DNA from: Salvelinus alpinus
Taxonomy: Eukaryota > Chordata > Actinopteri > Salmoniformes > Salmonidae
Length of the DNA stretch: 64,000 bases
Assembly: GCF_045679555.1 (NCBI RefSeq)
Contig: NC_092115.1
Location: 39,937,728 to 40,001,727, forward strand
Direction of reading: 5' to 3'
Shown here: one piece after another, positions 11,911-23,152 of the stretch
Layout: each line of letters starts with the position of its first letter
How positions within the stretch are numbered: the first letter of the stretch is position 1
Translations under genes and position numbers: made by a program
The notes under the pieces: generated by a model
What the model was told of the DNA's origin: nothing
What the model saw: the letters and a program-made list of their open reading frames with translations, nothing else
Databases searched by the model: none

Positions 11911-13371
11911 CTTTTTTTCCATACAAGGCAGTGATGCAACCAGTCAGGATGCTCTCGATGGTGCAGCTGTAGAACCTTTTGAGGATCTAAGGACCCATGC
12001 CAAATCTTTTCAGTCTCCTGAGGGGGAATAGGTTTTGTCGTGCCCTCTTCACGACCGTCTTGGTGTGCTTGGACCATGTTAGTTTGTTGGTGATGTGGAC
12101 ACCAAGGAACTTGAATCTCTCAACCTGCTCCACTACAGCCCCGTCAATGAGAATGAGTGCGTGCTCGGCCCTCCTTTTCCTGTAGTCCACAATCATCTCC
12201 TTTGTCTTGATCACGTTGAGGGAGAGGTTGTTGTCCTGGCACCACACAGCCAGGTCTCTGACATCCTCCTTATAGGCGGTCTCGTCGTTGTTCAGACCTA
12301 CCACTGTTGTGTCATCAGCAAATTTAATGGTGTTGGAGTCGTGCCTGGCCGTGCAGTCATGAGTGAACAGGGAGTACAGGAGGGGACTGAGCACGCACCC
12401 CTGAGGGGCCCCAGTGTTGAGGATCAGCGTGGCGGATGTGTCGCTGCCTACCCTTACCACCTGGGGGCGGCCCGTCAGGAAGGCCAGGATCCAGTTGCAG
12501 AGGGAAGTGTTTAGTCCCAGGGTCCTTAGCTTAGTGATGAGCTTTGAGGGCAGTATGGTGTTGAACGCTGAGCTGTAGTCAATGAATAGCATTCTCACAT
12601 AGGTGTTCCTTTTGTCCAGGTGGGAAAGGGAAGTGTGGAGTGCAATAGAGATTGCCTCATCTGTGGATCTGTTGGGACGGTATTTAAAATTGGAGTAGGT
12701 CTAGGGTTTCTGGGATAATGGTGTCGATGTGAGCCATGACCAGCCTTTCAAAGCATTTCATGGCTACAGACTTGAGTGCTACGGGTCGGTAATCATTTAG
12801 GCAGGTTACCTTAGTGTTCTTGGGCACAGGGACTATGGTGGTCTGCTTGAAACATGTTGGTATTACATACTCAGTCAGGGAGAGGTTGAAAATGTCAGTG
12901 ACGACACTTGCCAGTTGGTCAGCACATGCTCGGAGTACACGTCCTGGTAATCCGTCTGGCCCAGCGGCCTTGGAAATGTTGACCTGTTTAAATTTCTTAC
13001 TCACATTGGCTGCGGAGAGCGTGATCACACAGTCGTCTGGAACAGCTGATGCTCTCATGCATGTTTCAGTGTTACTTGCTTCGAAGCGAGCATAGAAGTG
13101 ATTTAGCTCGTCTGTTAGGCTCGTGTCACTGGGAAGCTCTCTGCTGTGCTTCCCATTGTGGTCTGTAATAGTTTGCAAGCCCTGCCACATCCAACGAGTT
13201 TTGGAGCCGGTGTAGTACGATTCGATCTTAGTCCTGTATTGATGCTTTGCCTGTTTGATGGTTCGTCGGAGGGCATAGCGGGATTTCTTATAAGCTTCTG
13301 GGTTAGAGTCCCGCTCCTTTAGCTCAATGTGAATGTTGCCTGTAATCCATGGCTTCTGGTTGGGGTATGTA
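11911..13371 (-). mobile_element. LINE reverse-transcriptase fragment (unit 2)
   Basis: Copy of 4605-6065. RT pieces at 11987-12598 and 12684-13190, with the same frameshift between them. One residue differs from unit 1 (SKHTKTV instead of SKHIKTV). Confidence 0.85.
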
Positions 13372-13535
13372 CAGTTGAAGTCGGAAGTTTACATAAACTT
13401 AGGTTGGAGTCATTAAAACTCGTTTTTCAACCACTCCACACATTTCTTGTTGACAAACTATAGTTTTGGCAAGTCAGTTAGGTCATCTACTTTGTGCATG
13501 ACACAATTTTTCCAACAATTGTTGACAGACAGATT
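13372..13535 (+). mobile_element. Left inverted repeat of Sleeping Beauty-type Tc1 (unit 2), ends in gap
   Basis: Matches 6066-6229 and 18608-18771. The sequence runs into the N gap before the expected junction, so it cannot be seen whether this copy is truncated like unit 1 or complete like unit 3. Confidence 0.85.
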
Positions 13536-13635
13536 NNNNNNNNNNNNNNNNNNNNNNNNNNNNNNNNNNNNNNNNNNNNNNNNNNNNNNNNNNNNNNNNN
13601 NNNNNNNNNNNNNNNNNNNNNNNNNNNNNNNNNNN
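13536..13635. other. Assembly gap (100 N)
   Basis: Exactly 100 N, the conventional placeholder for a gap of unknown size. The left flank corresponds to unit coordinate 6229 and the right flank to unit coordinate 1094. If just one unit boundary lies here, about 2.17 kb is missing. More copies of the unit could be hidden. Confidence 0.99.
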
Positions 13636-14429
13636 GTTTTTCAGCACCTACTGTGCTCCTGTGGAAATATTCCACAGCTGCTTTCACTTTGTCCACAGTG
13701 GGCTTCATCACCTTCAGAGCATCTCTTACAGTCAGGTTGATTGTGTGGGCAAAATATGGATGATGGGTCCATTTAATTTTTTTTATGGCTTTGGTTATGT
13801 TAGCTGCATTGTCGCTAACACAACATACCACTTTTCCATCTACTTGCCATTCTCTGGCCACTCAACAGTTCCTCTGCCAAGTTCTCGCAGGTGTGTCTGT
13901 CGCTGAACTCACAGTTCACATATGCCGGTGTAGGTTGTGCGTAGAACCGGCTTTATATGATATTTTGTTTTGGCAAATTCTACAATGTGCGCTAACATAG
14001 TCTACATTATTAAAATGCATCCAAATGCTACTGTGCTTCTGACTCATTTTCCAGCTGTTGTTTTCGCAGCTGTCCTTCCTCTCTCTTCTCCGCTGCTAAG
14101 TGCGTGACTGTGTGAGTTGGCTCGGGCCTCCCTCACGCATCTTTGGTTCATTGGTTGACACTGCGTGTCTGATTGACAGGAACAACAGGAAAGACTGTTA
14201 GTCTGAGCAGACAGTCAGAACGAATGTGTGTGCGCTTGAGCATTTAAGCCTATATTATTTTATTTATTTTTTACGTTCTTTGAATTAGTTAATTCTATTC
14301 ATTTCAATCTTTTGATTATTCTTATCTTTATTTTTTATTTTTTTTATAAATAGATTTGGCTCTTCTGATATGCGAGCCGGCTCCCAACGTTCACCTACAA
14401 GCCGACTCGTTCGCGAACGACCCATCACT
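13636..14429 (-). mobile_element. Right part of hAT transposon (unit 3)
   Basis: Matches unit 1 positions 1094-1887 and ends in the same CCCATCACT. The left half is lost in the gap, so the transposase fragment is incomplete. Confidence 0.75.
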
Positions 14430-14699
14430 ATCACACACGTCATTCAGGATAAATGGAGTTAGCCTTCCCCGGAGCAGGTTAGTTCTGAAGGATTCGTTGC
14501 CATAAAAATTTACCTGACTTAACAGGTGAGCCACATTCACATGACTGGTTATCTCGAACTGAACTCAGAGTTGACCAAAGTTACCTGGCCAACTCCTCAA
14601 AATTGATTCCTAGGATACCAGGTTGTCCTCTAACGAGTGATGTAAACAATATTTCTAGTTTCCATGTGTTTTTTGAGTTGTTAGCTTCAACAGCACATA

Positions 14700-16256
14700 C
14701 AGTCGTAGCCAAAAGTTGAGAATGACACAAATATTAATTTCCACAGTTTGCTGCTTCAGTGTCTTTAGATATTTTTGTCAGATGTTACTATGGAATACTG
14801 AAGTATAATTACAAGCATTTCATAAGTGTCAAAGGCTTTTATTGACAATTACATGAAGTTGATGCAAAGAGTCAACATTTGCAGTGTTGACCCTTCTTTT
14901 TCAAGACCTCTGCAATCCGCCCTGGCATGCTGTCAATTAACTTCTGGGCCCCATCCTGATTGATGGCAGCCCATTCTTGCATAATCAATGCTTGGAGTTT
15001 GTCAGAATTTGTGTGGTTTTGTTTGTCCACCCGCCTCTTGAGGATTGGCCACAAGTTCTCAATGGGATTAAGATCTTGGAAGTTTCCTGGCCATGGACCC
15101 AAAATATCGATGTTTTGTTCCCCAAGCCACTTAGTTATCACTTTTGCCTTATGGCAAGGTACTCCATCATGCTGGAAAAGGCATTGTTCGTCACCAAACT
15201 GTTCCTGGATGGTTGGGAGAAGTTGCTCTCGGAGGATGTGTTGCTACCATTTTTTATTCATGGCTGTGTTCTTAGGCAAAATTGTGAGTGAGCCCACTCC
15301 CTTGGCTGAGAAGCAACCCCACACATGAATGGTCTCAGGATGCTTTACTGTTGGCATGACACAGGACTGATGGTAGCGCTCACCTTGTCTTCTCTGGACA
15401 AGCTTTTTTCCGGAGGCCCCAAACAATCAGAAAGGGCATTCATCAGAGAAAATGACTTTACCCCAGTCCTCAGCCATCTAATCCCTTACCTTTTGCAGAA
15501 TATCAGTCTGTCCCTGATGTTTTTCCTGGAGAAAAGTGGCTTCTTTGCTGCCCTTCTTGACACCAGGCCATCCTCCAAAAGTCTTCATCTCACTGTGCAT
15601 GCAGATGCACTCACACCTGCCTGCTACCATTCCTGAGCAAGCTCTGTACTGGTGGTGCCCCGATCCCGCAGCTGAATCAACTTTAGGAGACGGTTCTGGC
15701 GCTTGCTGGACTTTCTTGGGCACCCTGAAGCCTTCTTCACAACAATTGAACCGCTCTCCTTGAAGTTCTTGATGATCCGATAAATTATTGATTTAGGTGC
15801 AATCTTACTGGCAGCAATATCCTTGCCTGTGAAGCCCTGTTTGTGCAAAGCAATGATGACAGCACGTGTTTCCTTGCAGGTAACCATGGTTGACAGAGGA
15901 AGAACAATGATTCCAAGCACCACCCTCCTTTTTGAAGCTTCCAGTCTGTTATTCGAACTCAATCAGCATGACAGAGTGATCTCCAGCCTTGTCCTCATCA
16001 ACACTCACACCTGTGTTAACGAGATAATCACTGACATGATGTCAGCTGGTCCTTTTGTGGCAGGGCTGAAATGCAGTGGAAATGTTTTTGGGGATTCAGT
16101 TCCTTTGCATGGCAAAGAGGGACTTTGCAATTAATTGCAAGTCATCTGATCACTCTTCATAACATTCAGTATATGCAAATTGCCATCATACAAACTGAGG
16201 CAGCAGACTTTGTGAAAATTAATATTTGTCATTCTCAAAACTTTTGGCCACGACTC
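14700..16256 (-). mobile_element. Tc1/mariner element, inactive (unit 3)
   Basis: Copy of 2158-3714, transposase pieces at 15624-15962, 15244-15426 and 14872-15141 with the same breaks. Confidence 0.9.
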
Positions 16257-16450
16257 TACAACCTGATTTCAAACGATCACTTAAATAGCAGCCAACCGTT
16301 GACGCTGTTGATATCCTATGGTGTGTCATGATACGTTTGATATTTTCTTTATTCCATTTCCATGATGGCAGCCTCCTGAAATCAACATCCGCCATTCCAA
16401 AATATAGATAGAAGCCTTCTACTTATTCTCATCTAACCAACTATGTATAG

Positions 16451-17056
16451 CAGGGTTCCCCAACTGGTGACCCCGCGGGCCAAATTCTGCAAAAGAAATT
16501 TGGCCCCCCCAACAGTGTTGCTTTTTTCTTTTGACGACCCCCGTATCAAAATCCAACACTGAAATGTAGTTGACTGTCTTCTGCAAGTTGTCCTCTAACC
16601 AGGTGAGGTAAAAAATATCTCCCTTTTCACATATGTTTTTTTAGTTATGTTAAATTCGAAAGCATGTACAACCAGATTCAATTTTACGTTTTGGGAATAT
16701 AAATAACTTTCAACATTTATTTCCAATGTTATTGTACTTAATCAGGTAAAAAAAAATGCTGAATGAGTCCAGAAACGTGCTGCGATTGATTGATTTTGAT
16801 GATATACCAGAAATCCCAAAATCGGGTTTGCGCTGCCTGTACAAACATCCTGCAAAACAGGACAAGCAGACCTCTTGGTAGAGAGCATATTCACTTACTG
16901 ATTGGCAGCATGCACAATGATACTCACCTTCAACTACACAAAAAATACCTCTAGTCATCCTTGAATTTGCTGCTGACATATGGTACATAAATCCAAGATC
17001 AGTGCACCAATGCCACCCCTCCAACTGAACCCCACACCTCCAACGTTGGAACCCTG
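16451..17056. mobile_element. hAT-like MITE (unit 3)
   Basis: Copy of 3909-4514; shares the unit 2 base at the site that differs from unit 1. Confidence 0.55.
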
Positions 17057-17146
17057 CATTTGGGCGGAAGATTGAATAAGTCAATTTACAATCTTAACCA
17101 GAATCTGGGTTTACAGGAGACCTGCAAAAATGATTTCCAGACAAGG

Positions 17147-18607
17147 CTTTTTTTCCATACAAGGCAGTGATGCAACCAGTCAGGATGCTCTCGATGGTGC
17201 AGCTGTAGAACCTTTTGAGGATCTAAGGACCCATGCCAAATCTTTTCAGTCTCCTGAGGGGGAATAGGTTTTGTCGTGCCCTCTTCACGACCGTCTTGGT
17301 GTGCTTGGACCATGTTAGTTTGTTGGTGATGTGGACACCAAGGAACTTGAATCTCTCAACCTGCTCCACTACAGCCCCGTCAATGAGAATGAGTGCGTGC
17401 TCGGCCCTCCTTTTCCTGTAGTCCACAATCATCTCCTTTGTCTTGATCACGTTGAGGGAGAGGTTGTTGTCCTGGCACCACACAGCCAGGTCTCTGACAT
17501 CCTCCTTATAGGCGGTCTCGTCGTTGTTCAGACCTACCACTGTTGTGTCATCAGCAAATTTAATGGTGTTGGAGTCGTGCCTGGCCGTGCAGTCATGAGT
17601 GAACAGGGAGTACAGGAGGGGACTGAGCACGCACCCCTGAGGGGCCCCAGTGTTGAGGATCAGCGTGGCGGATGTGTCGCTGCCTACCCTTACCACCTGG
17701 GGGCGGCCCGTCAGGAAGGCCAGGATCCAGTTGCAGAGGGAAGTGTTTAGTCCCAGGGTCCTTAGCTTAGTGATGAGCTTTGAGGGCAGTATGGTGTTGA
17801 ACGCTGAGCTGTAGTCAATGAATAGCATTCTCACATAGGTGTTCCTTTTGTCCAGGTGGGAAAGGGAAGTGTGGAGTGCAATAGAGATTGCCTCATCTGT
17901 GGATCTGTTGGGACGGTATTTAAAATTGGAGTAGGTCTAGGGTTTCTGGGATAATGGTGTCGATGTGAGCCATGACCAGCCTTTCAAAGCATTTCATGGC
18001 TACAGACTTGAGTGCTACGGGTCGGTAATCATTTAGGCAGGTTACCTTAGTGTTCTTGGGCACAGGGACTATGGTGGTCTGCTTGAAACATGTTGGTATT
18101 ACATACTCAGTCAGGGAGAGGTTGAAAATGTCAGTGACGACACTTGCCAGTTGGTCAGCACATGCTCGGAGTACACGTCCTGGTAATCCGTCTGGCCCAG
18201 CGGCCTTGGAAATGTTGACCTGTTTAAATTTCTTACTCACATTGGCTGCGGAGAGCGTGATCACACAGTCGTCTGGAACAGCTGATGCTCTCATGCATGT
18301 TTCAGTGTTACTTGCTTCGAAGCGAGCATAGAAGTGATTTAGCTCGTCTGTTAGGCTCGTGTCACTGGGAAGCTCTCTGCTGTGCTTCCCATTGTGGTCT
18401 GTAATAGTTTGCAAGCCCTGCCACATCCAACGAGTTTTGGAGCCGGTGTAGTACGATTCGATCTTAGTCCTGTATTGATGCTTTGCCTGTTTGATGGTTC
18501 GTCGGAGGGCATAGCGGGATTTCTTATAAGCTTCTGGGTTAGAGTCCCGCTCCTTTAGCTCAATGTGAATGTTGCCTGTAATCCATGGCTTCTGGTTGGG
18601 GTATGTA
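17147..18607 (-). mobile_element. LINE reverse-transcriptase fragment (unit 3)
   Basis: RT pieces at 17223-17834 and 17920-18426, identical in translation to unit 2. Here the LINE resumes after the Tc1 insertion at 20214, so this copy shows the LINE was one element split by the Tc1. Confidence 0.87.
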
Positions 18608-20213
18608 CAGTTGAAGTCGGAAGTTTACATAAACTTAGGTTGGAGTCATTAAAACTCGTTTTTCAACCACTCCACACATTTCTTGTTGACAAACTATAGT
18701 TTTGGCAAGTCAGTTAGGTCATCTACTTTGTGCATGACACAATTTTTCCAACAATTGTTGACAGACAGATTATTTCACTGTATCACAATTCCAGTGGGTC
18801 AGAAGTTTACATACACTAAGTTGACTGGGCCTTTAAACAGCTTAGAAAATAATGTCATGGCTTTAGAAGCTTCTGATAGGGTAACTGACATCATTTGAGT
18901 CAATTGGAGGTTTACCTGTGGATGCATTTCAAGTCCTACCTTCAAAGTCAGTGCCTCTTTGCTTGACATCATGGGAAAATCAAAAGAAATCAGCCAAGAC
19001 CTCAGAAAAAAATTGTAGACCTCCACAAGTTTGGTTCATCCTTGGGAGCAATTTTCAAACGCCAGAAGGTACCATGTTCATCTGTACAAACAATAGCACG
19101 CAAGTATAAACACCATGGGACCACGCAGCTGTCATACTGCTCAGGAAGGAGATGCGTTCTGTCTCCTAGAGATGAACGTACTTTGGTGCGAAAAGTGCAA
19201 ATCAATCACAGAACAACAGCAAAGGACCTTGTGAAGATGCTGGAGGAAACAGGTACAAAAGTATCTATATCCACAGTAAAATGAGTCCTATATCGACATA
19301 ACCTGAAAGGCCACTCAGCAAGGAAGAAGCCACTGCTCCAAAACGGCCATAAAAAGCCAGACTATGGTTTGCAACTGCACATGGGGACGAATATTGTGCT
19401 TTTTGGAGAAATGTCCTCTGGTCTGATGAAACAAAAATATAACTGTTTGGCATAATGACCATTGTTATGTTTGGAGGAAAAAGGTTGGAGGCTTGCAAGC
19501 CGAAGAACACCATCCCAACCATGAAGCACGGGGGTGACAGCATCATGTTGTTGGGTTGCTTTGCTGCAGGAGGGACTGGTACACCTCACAAAATAGATGG
19601 CTTCATGAGGTTGGAAATATATCCACATAATTTGAAGCAACATCTCAAGACATCAGTCAGGAAATTAAGGCTTGGTCGCAAATGGGTCATCCAAATGGAC
19701 AATGACCCCAAGCATACTTCCAAAGTTGTGGCAAAATGGCTTAAGAACAACAAAGTCAAGGTATTGGAGTGGCCATCACAAAGCCCTGACCTCAAACCCA
19801 TAGAAAATTTGTGGGAGGATCTGAAAAAGCATGTGCGAGCAAGGAGGCCTACAAACCTGACTCAGTTACATCAGCTCTGTCAGGAGGAATGGGCCAAAAT
19901 TCACCCAACTTATTGTGGGAAGCTTGTGGAAGGCTACCCGAAACGTTTGACCTAAGTTAAACAATTTAAAGGCAACGCTACAAAATACTAATTGAGTGTA
20001 TGTAAACTTTTGACCCACTGGGAATGTGATGAAAGAAATAAAAGCTGAAATAAGTCACTCTACTTTTATTCTGACATTTCACATTCTTAAAATAAAGTGG
20101 TGATCCTAACTGACCTAAGACGGAATTTTTACTAGGATTAAATGTCAGGAATTGGGAAAAACTGAGTTTAAATGTATTTGGCTAAGGTGTATGTAAACTT
20201 CCGACTTCAAATG
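18608..20213 (+). mobile_element. Sleeping Beauty-type Tc1 transposon, full length but inactive
   Basis: Left end CAGTTGAAGTCGGAAGTTTA; the right end is its near-perfect complement (CTTCCGACTTCAAATG). TA flanks both sides (18606-18607, 20214-20215). An internal direct repeat (AGAAGTTTACATACACTAAG, near 18800) matches the outer end, giving the IR/DR arrangement of this salmonid family, the group from which Sleeping Beauty was derived. Length 1,606 bp is normal. It is inserted in the LINE. Confidence 0.93.
18972..19955 (+). pseudogene. Sleeping Beauty-type Tc1 transposase, broken
   Basis: Translation starts at [20 protein letters not shown] and runs in pieces. The N-terminal DNA-binding domain and RRCVLSPRDERTLVRKVQIN are intact, but a TGA follows VSISTVK (19284). 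Frameshifts then interrupt the DDE domain. The last open piece (19455-19955) holds QMDNDPKHTSKVVAKWLK, with the second catalytic Asp, and SPDLKPIENLWEDLKK, with the final acidic residue. Inactive by stop and frameshift. Confidence 0.88.
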
Positions 20214-20596
20214 TATGTACAGTCACTGTGGGGACAACGTACTCGATGCACTTATTGATAAAGCCATTTCTGATGTGGTGTACTCCTCAATGCCATCGGA
20301 AGAATCCCGGAACATGTTCCAGTCTGTGATAGCAAAACAGTCCTGTAGTTTAGCATCTGCTTCATCTGATCACTTTTTTTATAGACTGAGTCACGGTGCT
20401 TCCTGCTTTAATTTTTGCTTGTAAGCAGGAATCAGGAGGATAGAGTTATGGTCAGATTTGCCAAATGGAGGACGAGGGAGAGCTTTGCACACGTCTCTGG
20501 GTGTGGAGCAAAGGTGGTCTAGAATTATTTTCCCTCTGGTTGCACATTTAACATGCTGATAGAAATGAGGTAAAGCTGATTTAAGTTTCCCTGTAG
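20214..20596 (-). mobile_element. LINE endonuclease fragment (continuation of split LINE)
   Basis: The minus strand reads YQHVKCATRGK, then CKALPRPPFGKSDHNSILL and IPAYKQKLKQEAP. This is the C-terminal part of an APE-type endonuclease, with the SDH motif, followed by the linker to the RT. It joins the LINE RT portion (17147-18607) if the Tc1 is removed. It is truncated at about 20596 by a Tc1 fragment. Confidence 0.8.
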
Positions 20597-21300
20597 AGCT
20601 CTGAGACAGGATTTTGTTGAAGCATAGATCTTGGGAAGGGTACCAAAAAATGTCTGCAGCATTGAAGGTCCCCAAGAACACAGTGGCCTCCATCCTAAAA
20701 TGGAAGAGGTTTGGAACCACCGAGGCTCTTCCTAGAGCTGGCCGCCCGGCCAAACTGCGCAATCGGGGGAGAAGGGCCTTGGTAAGGGAGGTGACCATAA
20801 ACCCGATGGTCCCTCTGACAGAGCTCTAGAGTTGCTCTGTGGAGATGAGAGAAACTTCCAGAAGGACAACCATCTCTGCACCACTCCAGCAATCAGGCCT
20901 TTATGGCAGAGTGGCCAGACGGAAGCCACTCCTCAATAAAAGTCACGACAGCCCGCTTGGAGTTTGCCAAAAGGCACCTAAAGACTCTCAGGTCTGATGA
21001 AACCAAGATTGAACTCTTTGGCCTGAATGCCAAGCGTCACGTCTGGAGGAAACCAGGCACCATGCCTACGGTGAAGCATGGTGGTGGCAGCATCGTGCTG
21101 TCAGGATGTTTTTCAGCGGCAGGGACTGGGAGACTAGTCAGGATGGAGGCGAACGGAGCAAAGATGAACGGAGCAAAGTACAGAGAGATCCTTGATGAAA
21201 ACCTGCTCCAGAGAGCTCAGGACCTCAGACCTGGGTAAAGGTTCAACTTCCAATAGGACAACGACCCTCAGTAAAGGGGTCTGAATACTTTCCGAAGTGG
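20597..21300 (+). mobile_element. Tc1 fragment (family 2), plus strand
   Basis: Begins inside the transposase (ELRDRILLKHRSWEGYQKM) and continues LKVPKNTVASILKWKRFGT and GRPAKLRNRGRRALVREV to the first catalytic region. That region reads RSDETKIELFG, with the first Asp, followed by KRHVWRKPG and [14 protein letters not shown]. The expected second and third catalytic parts are missing. It ends with a decayed terminal repeat (GGGGTCTGAATACTTTCCGAA). The 5' end is truncated. Same family as 42131-43672. Confidence 0.82.
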
Positions 21301-21305
21301 CCAAT

Positions 21306-21581
21306 ATAAAATCAAATCAAACTTTATTTGTCACCTGCGCCGAATACAAGTGTTGACCTTACCATGAAATACTTACTTACAAGCCCTTAACTCTTCTTGA
21401 ACTGCACTGTTGGTTAAGAAAATATTTACCAAATAAACTAAAGTAAAAAATAATAAAAAGTAACAATAAAATAACAATGAGGCTATATACAGGGGGTTCC
21501 GGTACCGAGTCGATGTGCGGGTGTACAGGTTAGTCGAGGTAATTTGTACATGTAGGTAGCGGTGAAGTGACTATGCATAGA
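21306..21581 (-). mobile_element. Salmonid LINE 3' tail (RSg-1-like)
   Basis: Opens with AATCAAATCAAACTTTATTT, the complement of the tail shared by salmonid HpaI/SmaI SINEs and RSg-1 LINEs. It then carries GCGCCGAATACAA, TTACTTACAAGCCCTTAAC and GGCTATATACAGGGGGTTCC, stretches I recognise as abundant in salmonid DNA. Non-coding 3' end in minus orientation. Confidence 0.7.
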
Positions 21582-21800
21582 CCACAAAGGGCGTTTCTTA
21601 TGCTCGATGCAACGCTGTGGTATATTGGCCATATACCAAACCTCCGAGGTGCTTTATTGCTACTATAAACTGGTTACCAATGTAATTAGAGCAGTAAAAA
21701 TAAATGTTTTGTCATACTCGTGGTAAAAGGTCTGATATATCACAGCTGTCAGCCAATCAGCATTCAGAGCTTCAACCACTCTGTTTATAATACAATATCG
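21582..21800. repeat. Partial copy of palindromic salmonid MITE
   Basis: Contains GGTATATTGGCCATATACCA and a stretch ending in CAGCCAATCAGCATTCAG, also found at 23990-24119 plus 25690-25850. No coding capacity. Confidence 0.6.
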
Positions 21801-22136
21801 GTACTTGATGCATTTACAACTTGTCTAAGTGCTATCGTCAACTGATTTTAAGGGCGTTTTTCACATATAGTCCTCTTTAAAGTGAACTCTGGGGTAAAAA
21901 ACCCCGAAAAAGAACCCAGTAATCTTTATATTCACACTGCCCTTGCCTTTGAATGAGGACTCAACTCTTTTGCCAGTTCACTTCACCTATTTTGTGGTCC
22001 GAGTCTTCTTTGCATTCACATTTCTATGTTTAGAAAGAAACTAAATCATTTTCCAACATTCACTCAATGCACTCTGGGTTTGTACCATGTGGAGGACAAG
22101 GCATTCTATCAGAATGTGTTATCAGACAGCTAGATA
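21801..22136. other. Anonymous repeat-like sequence left of Tc1
   Basis: Includes TTTTTCACATATAGTCCTCT and text like GTGAACTCTGGGGTAAAA, which resembles a dispersed repeat. No gene and no clear boundary. Confidence 0.35.
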
Positions 22137-23152
22137 TACACTAGATGAACAAAATTGTGGACACCCCTTTAAATGAGTGGATTCGGCTATTTCAGCCACA
22201 CCCGTTGCTGACAGGTGTATAAAATTGAGCACACGGCCATGAAATCTCCATAGACAAACACTGGCAGTAGAATGGCCTGTACTGAAGAGCTCAGTGACGT
22301 TCAAAGTGGCACTGTCATAGGATACCACATTTCCAACAAGTCAGTTCATCAAATTTAATTTCTGCCCTTCTAGAGCTGCCCCGGGTCAACTGTAAGTACT
22401 GTTATTGTGGAAGTGGAAACGCCTAGGACCAACAATGGCTCAGCCACGAAGTGGTAGGCCACACAAGCTTACAGAACGGTACCGCAGAGTGCTGAAGCCT
22501 CTGGAAGCAATGTCAGCACAAGAACTGTTCATTTTGAGCTTCATGAAATGGGTTTCCATGGCCGAGCAGCTGCACGCAAGATCACTATTGCACATTGCCA
22601 AGTGTCGGCTGGAGTGGTGTAAAGCTTGCCGCCTATTGGACTCTGGAGATATGGAAATGCGTTCTCTGGAGTGATGAATCACGCTTCAACATCTGGCAGT
22701 CTGACAGACATATCTGGGTTTGGTGAATGCCAGGAGAATGCTACCAGCCCAAATGCATAGTGCCAACTGTAAAGTTTGGTGGAGGAGGAATAATGGTCTG
22801 GGGCTGTTTTTCATGGTTCAGGCCTATGCCCCTTAATTCCATTGAAAGGAAATCTTAATGCATGACAATGCCCCTGTGCACAAAGCGAGGTCCATTCAGA
22901 AATGGTTTGTCGAGATCGGTGTGGAAGAACTTGACTGGCCTGCACCGAGCCCAGACCTCAACCCCACCGAACATCTTTGGGATGAATTGGAACACCAACC
23001 TCACTAATGCTCCTGTGGCTGAATGGAAGCATGTCCCCACAGCCATGTTCCAACATCTAGTTGGGTGGAGGTTGTCGTAGCAGCAAAGGGGGTAACATAT
23101 TAATACACATGATTTTGGAATGAGATGTTCGACGAGCAGGAGTCCACATACT
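22137..23152 (+). mobile_element. Tc1 element (family 3), degenerate
   Basis: Left end TATACACTAGATGAACAAAA with GTGGACACCCC; decayed right end AGGAGTCCACATACTT. The plus strand encodes transposase pieces: WKWKRLGPTMAQPRSGRPHK (linker GRPH motif), then near 22862 HDNAPVHKARSIQKWF (second Asp) and SPDLNPTEHLWDELE (final acidic residue). Stops and deletions separate them. Same family as 54472-55663. Confidence 0.8.

Larger units (their letters stand above)
7307..13535. repeat. Unit 2 of the tandem compound repeat, cut by the gap
   Basis: Same content and order as unit 1, shifted by 7,306 bases, and readable up to the N run. It ends in the left inverted repeat of the Sleeping Beauty-type Tc1, at the point matching position 6229 of unit 1. 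The last ~1.08 kb expected of this unit is therefore not assembled. Where it differs from unit 1 (12062, 11588) it agrees with unit 3. Confidence 0.95.
13636..18806. repeat. Unit 3 of the tandem compound repeat (5' part in gap)
   Basis: Resumes after the gap at unit position 1094, offset 12,542 from unit 1. It carries the right half of the hAT element, then the Tc1, MITE and LINE fragments. It differs from the other copies at its right end: where unit 1 switches to unrelated sequence at 6265, this copy continues into an uninterrupted Tc1 element. This is the right-hand edge of the array and shows the ancestral arrangement. Confidence 0.93.

Noticed and set aside
1..18806. CRISPR-like or satellite array
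   Set aside because: The repeat unit is 7.3 kb of ordinary transposon sequence, not short direct repeats with spacers.
19455..19955. 166-codon frame as a functional transposase or host gene
   Set aside because: It is only the C-terminal catalytic part of a broken Sleeping Beauty-type transposase, lacking the DNA-binding domain and first Asp in frame.
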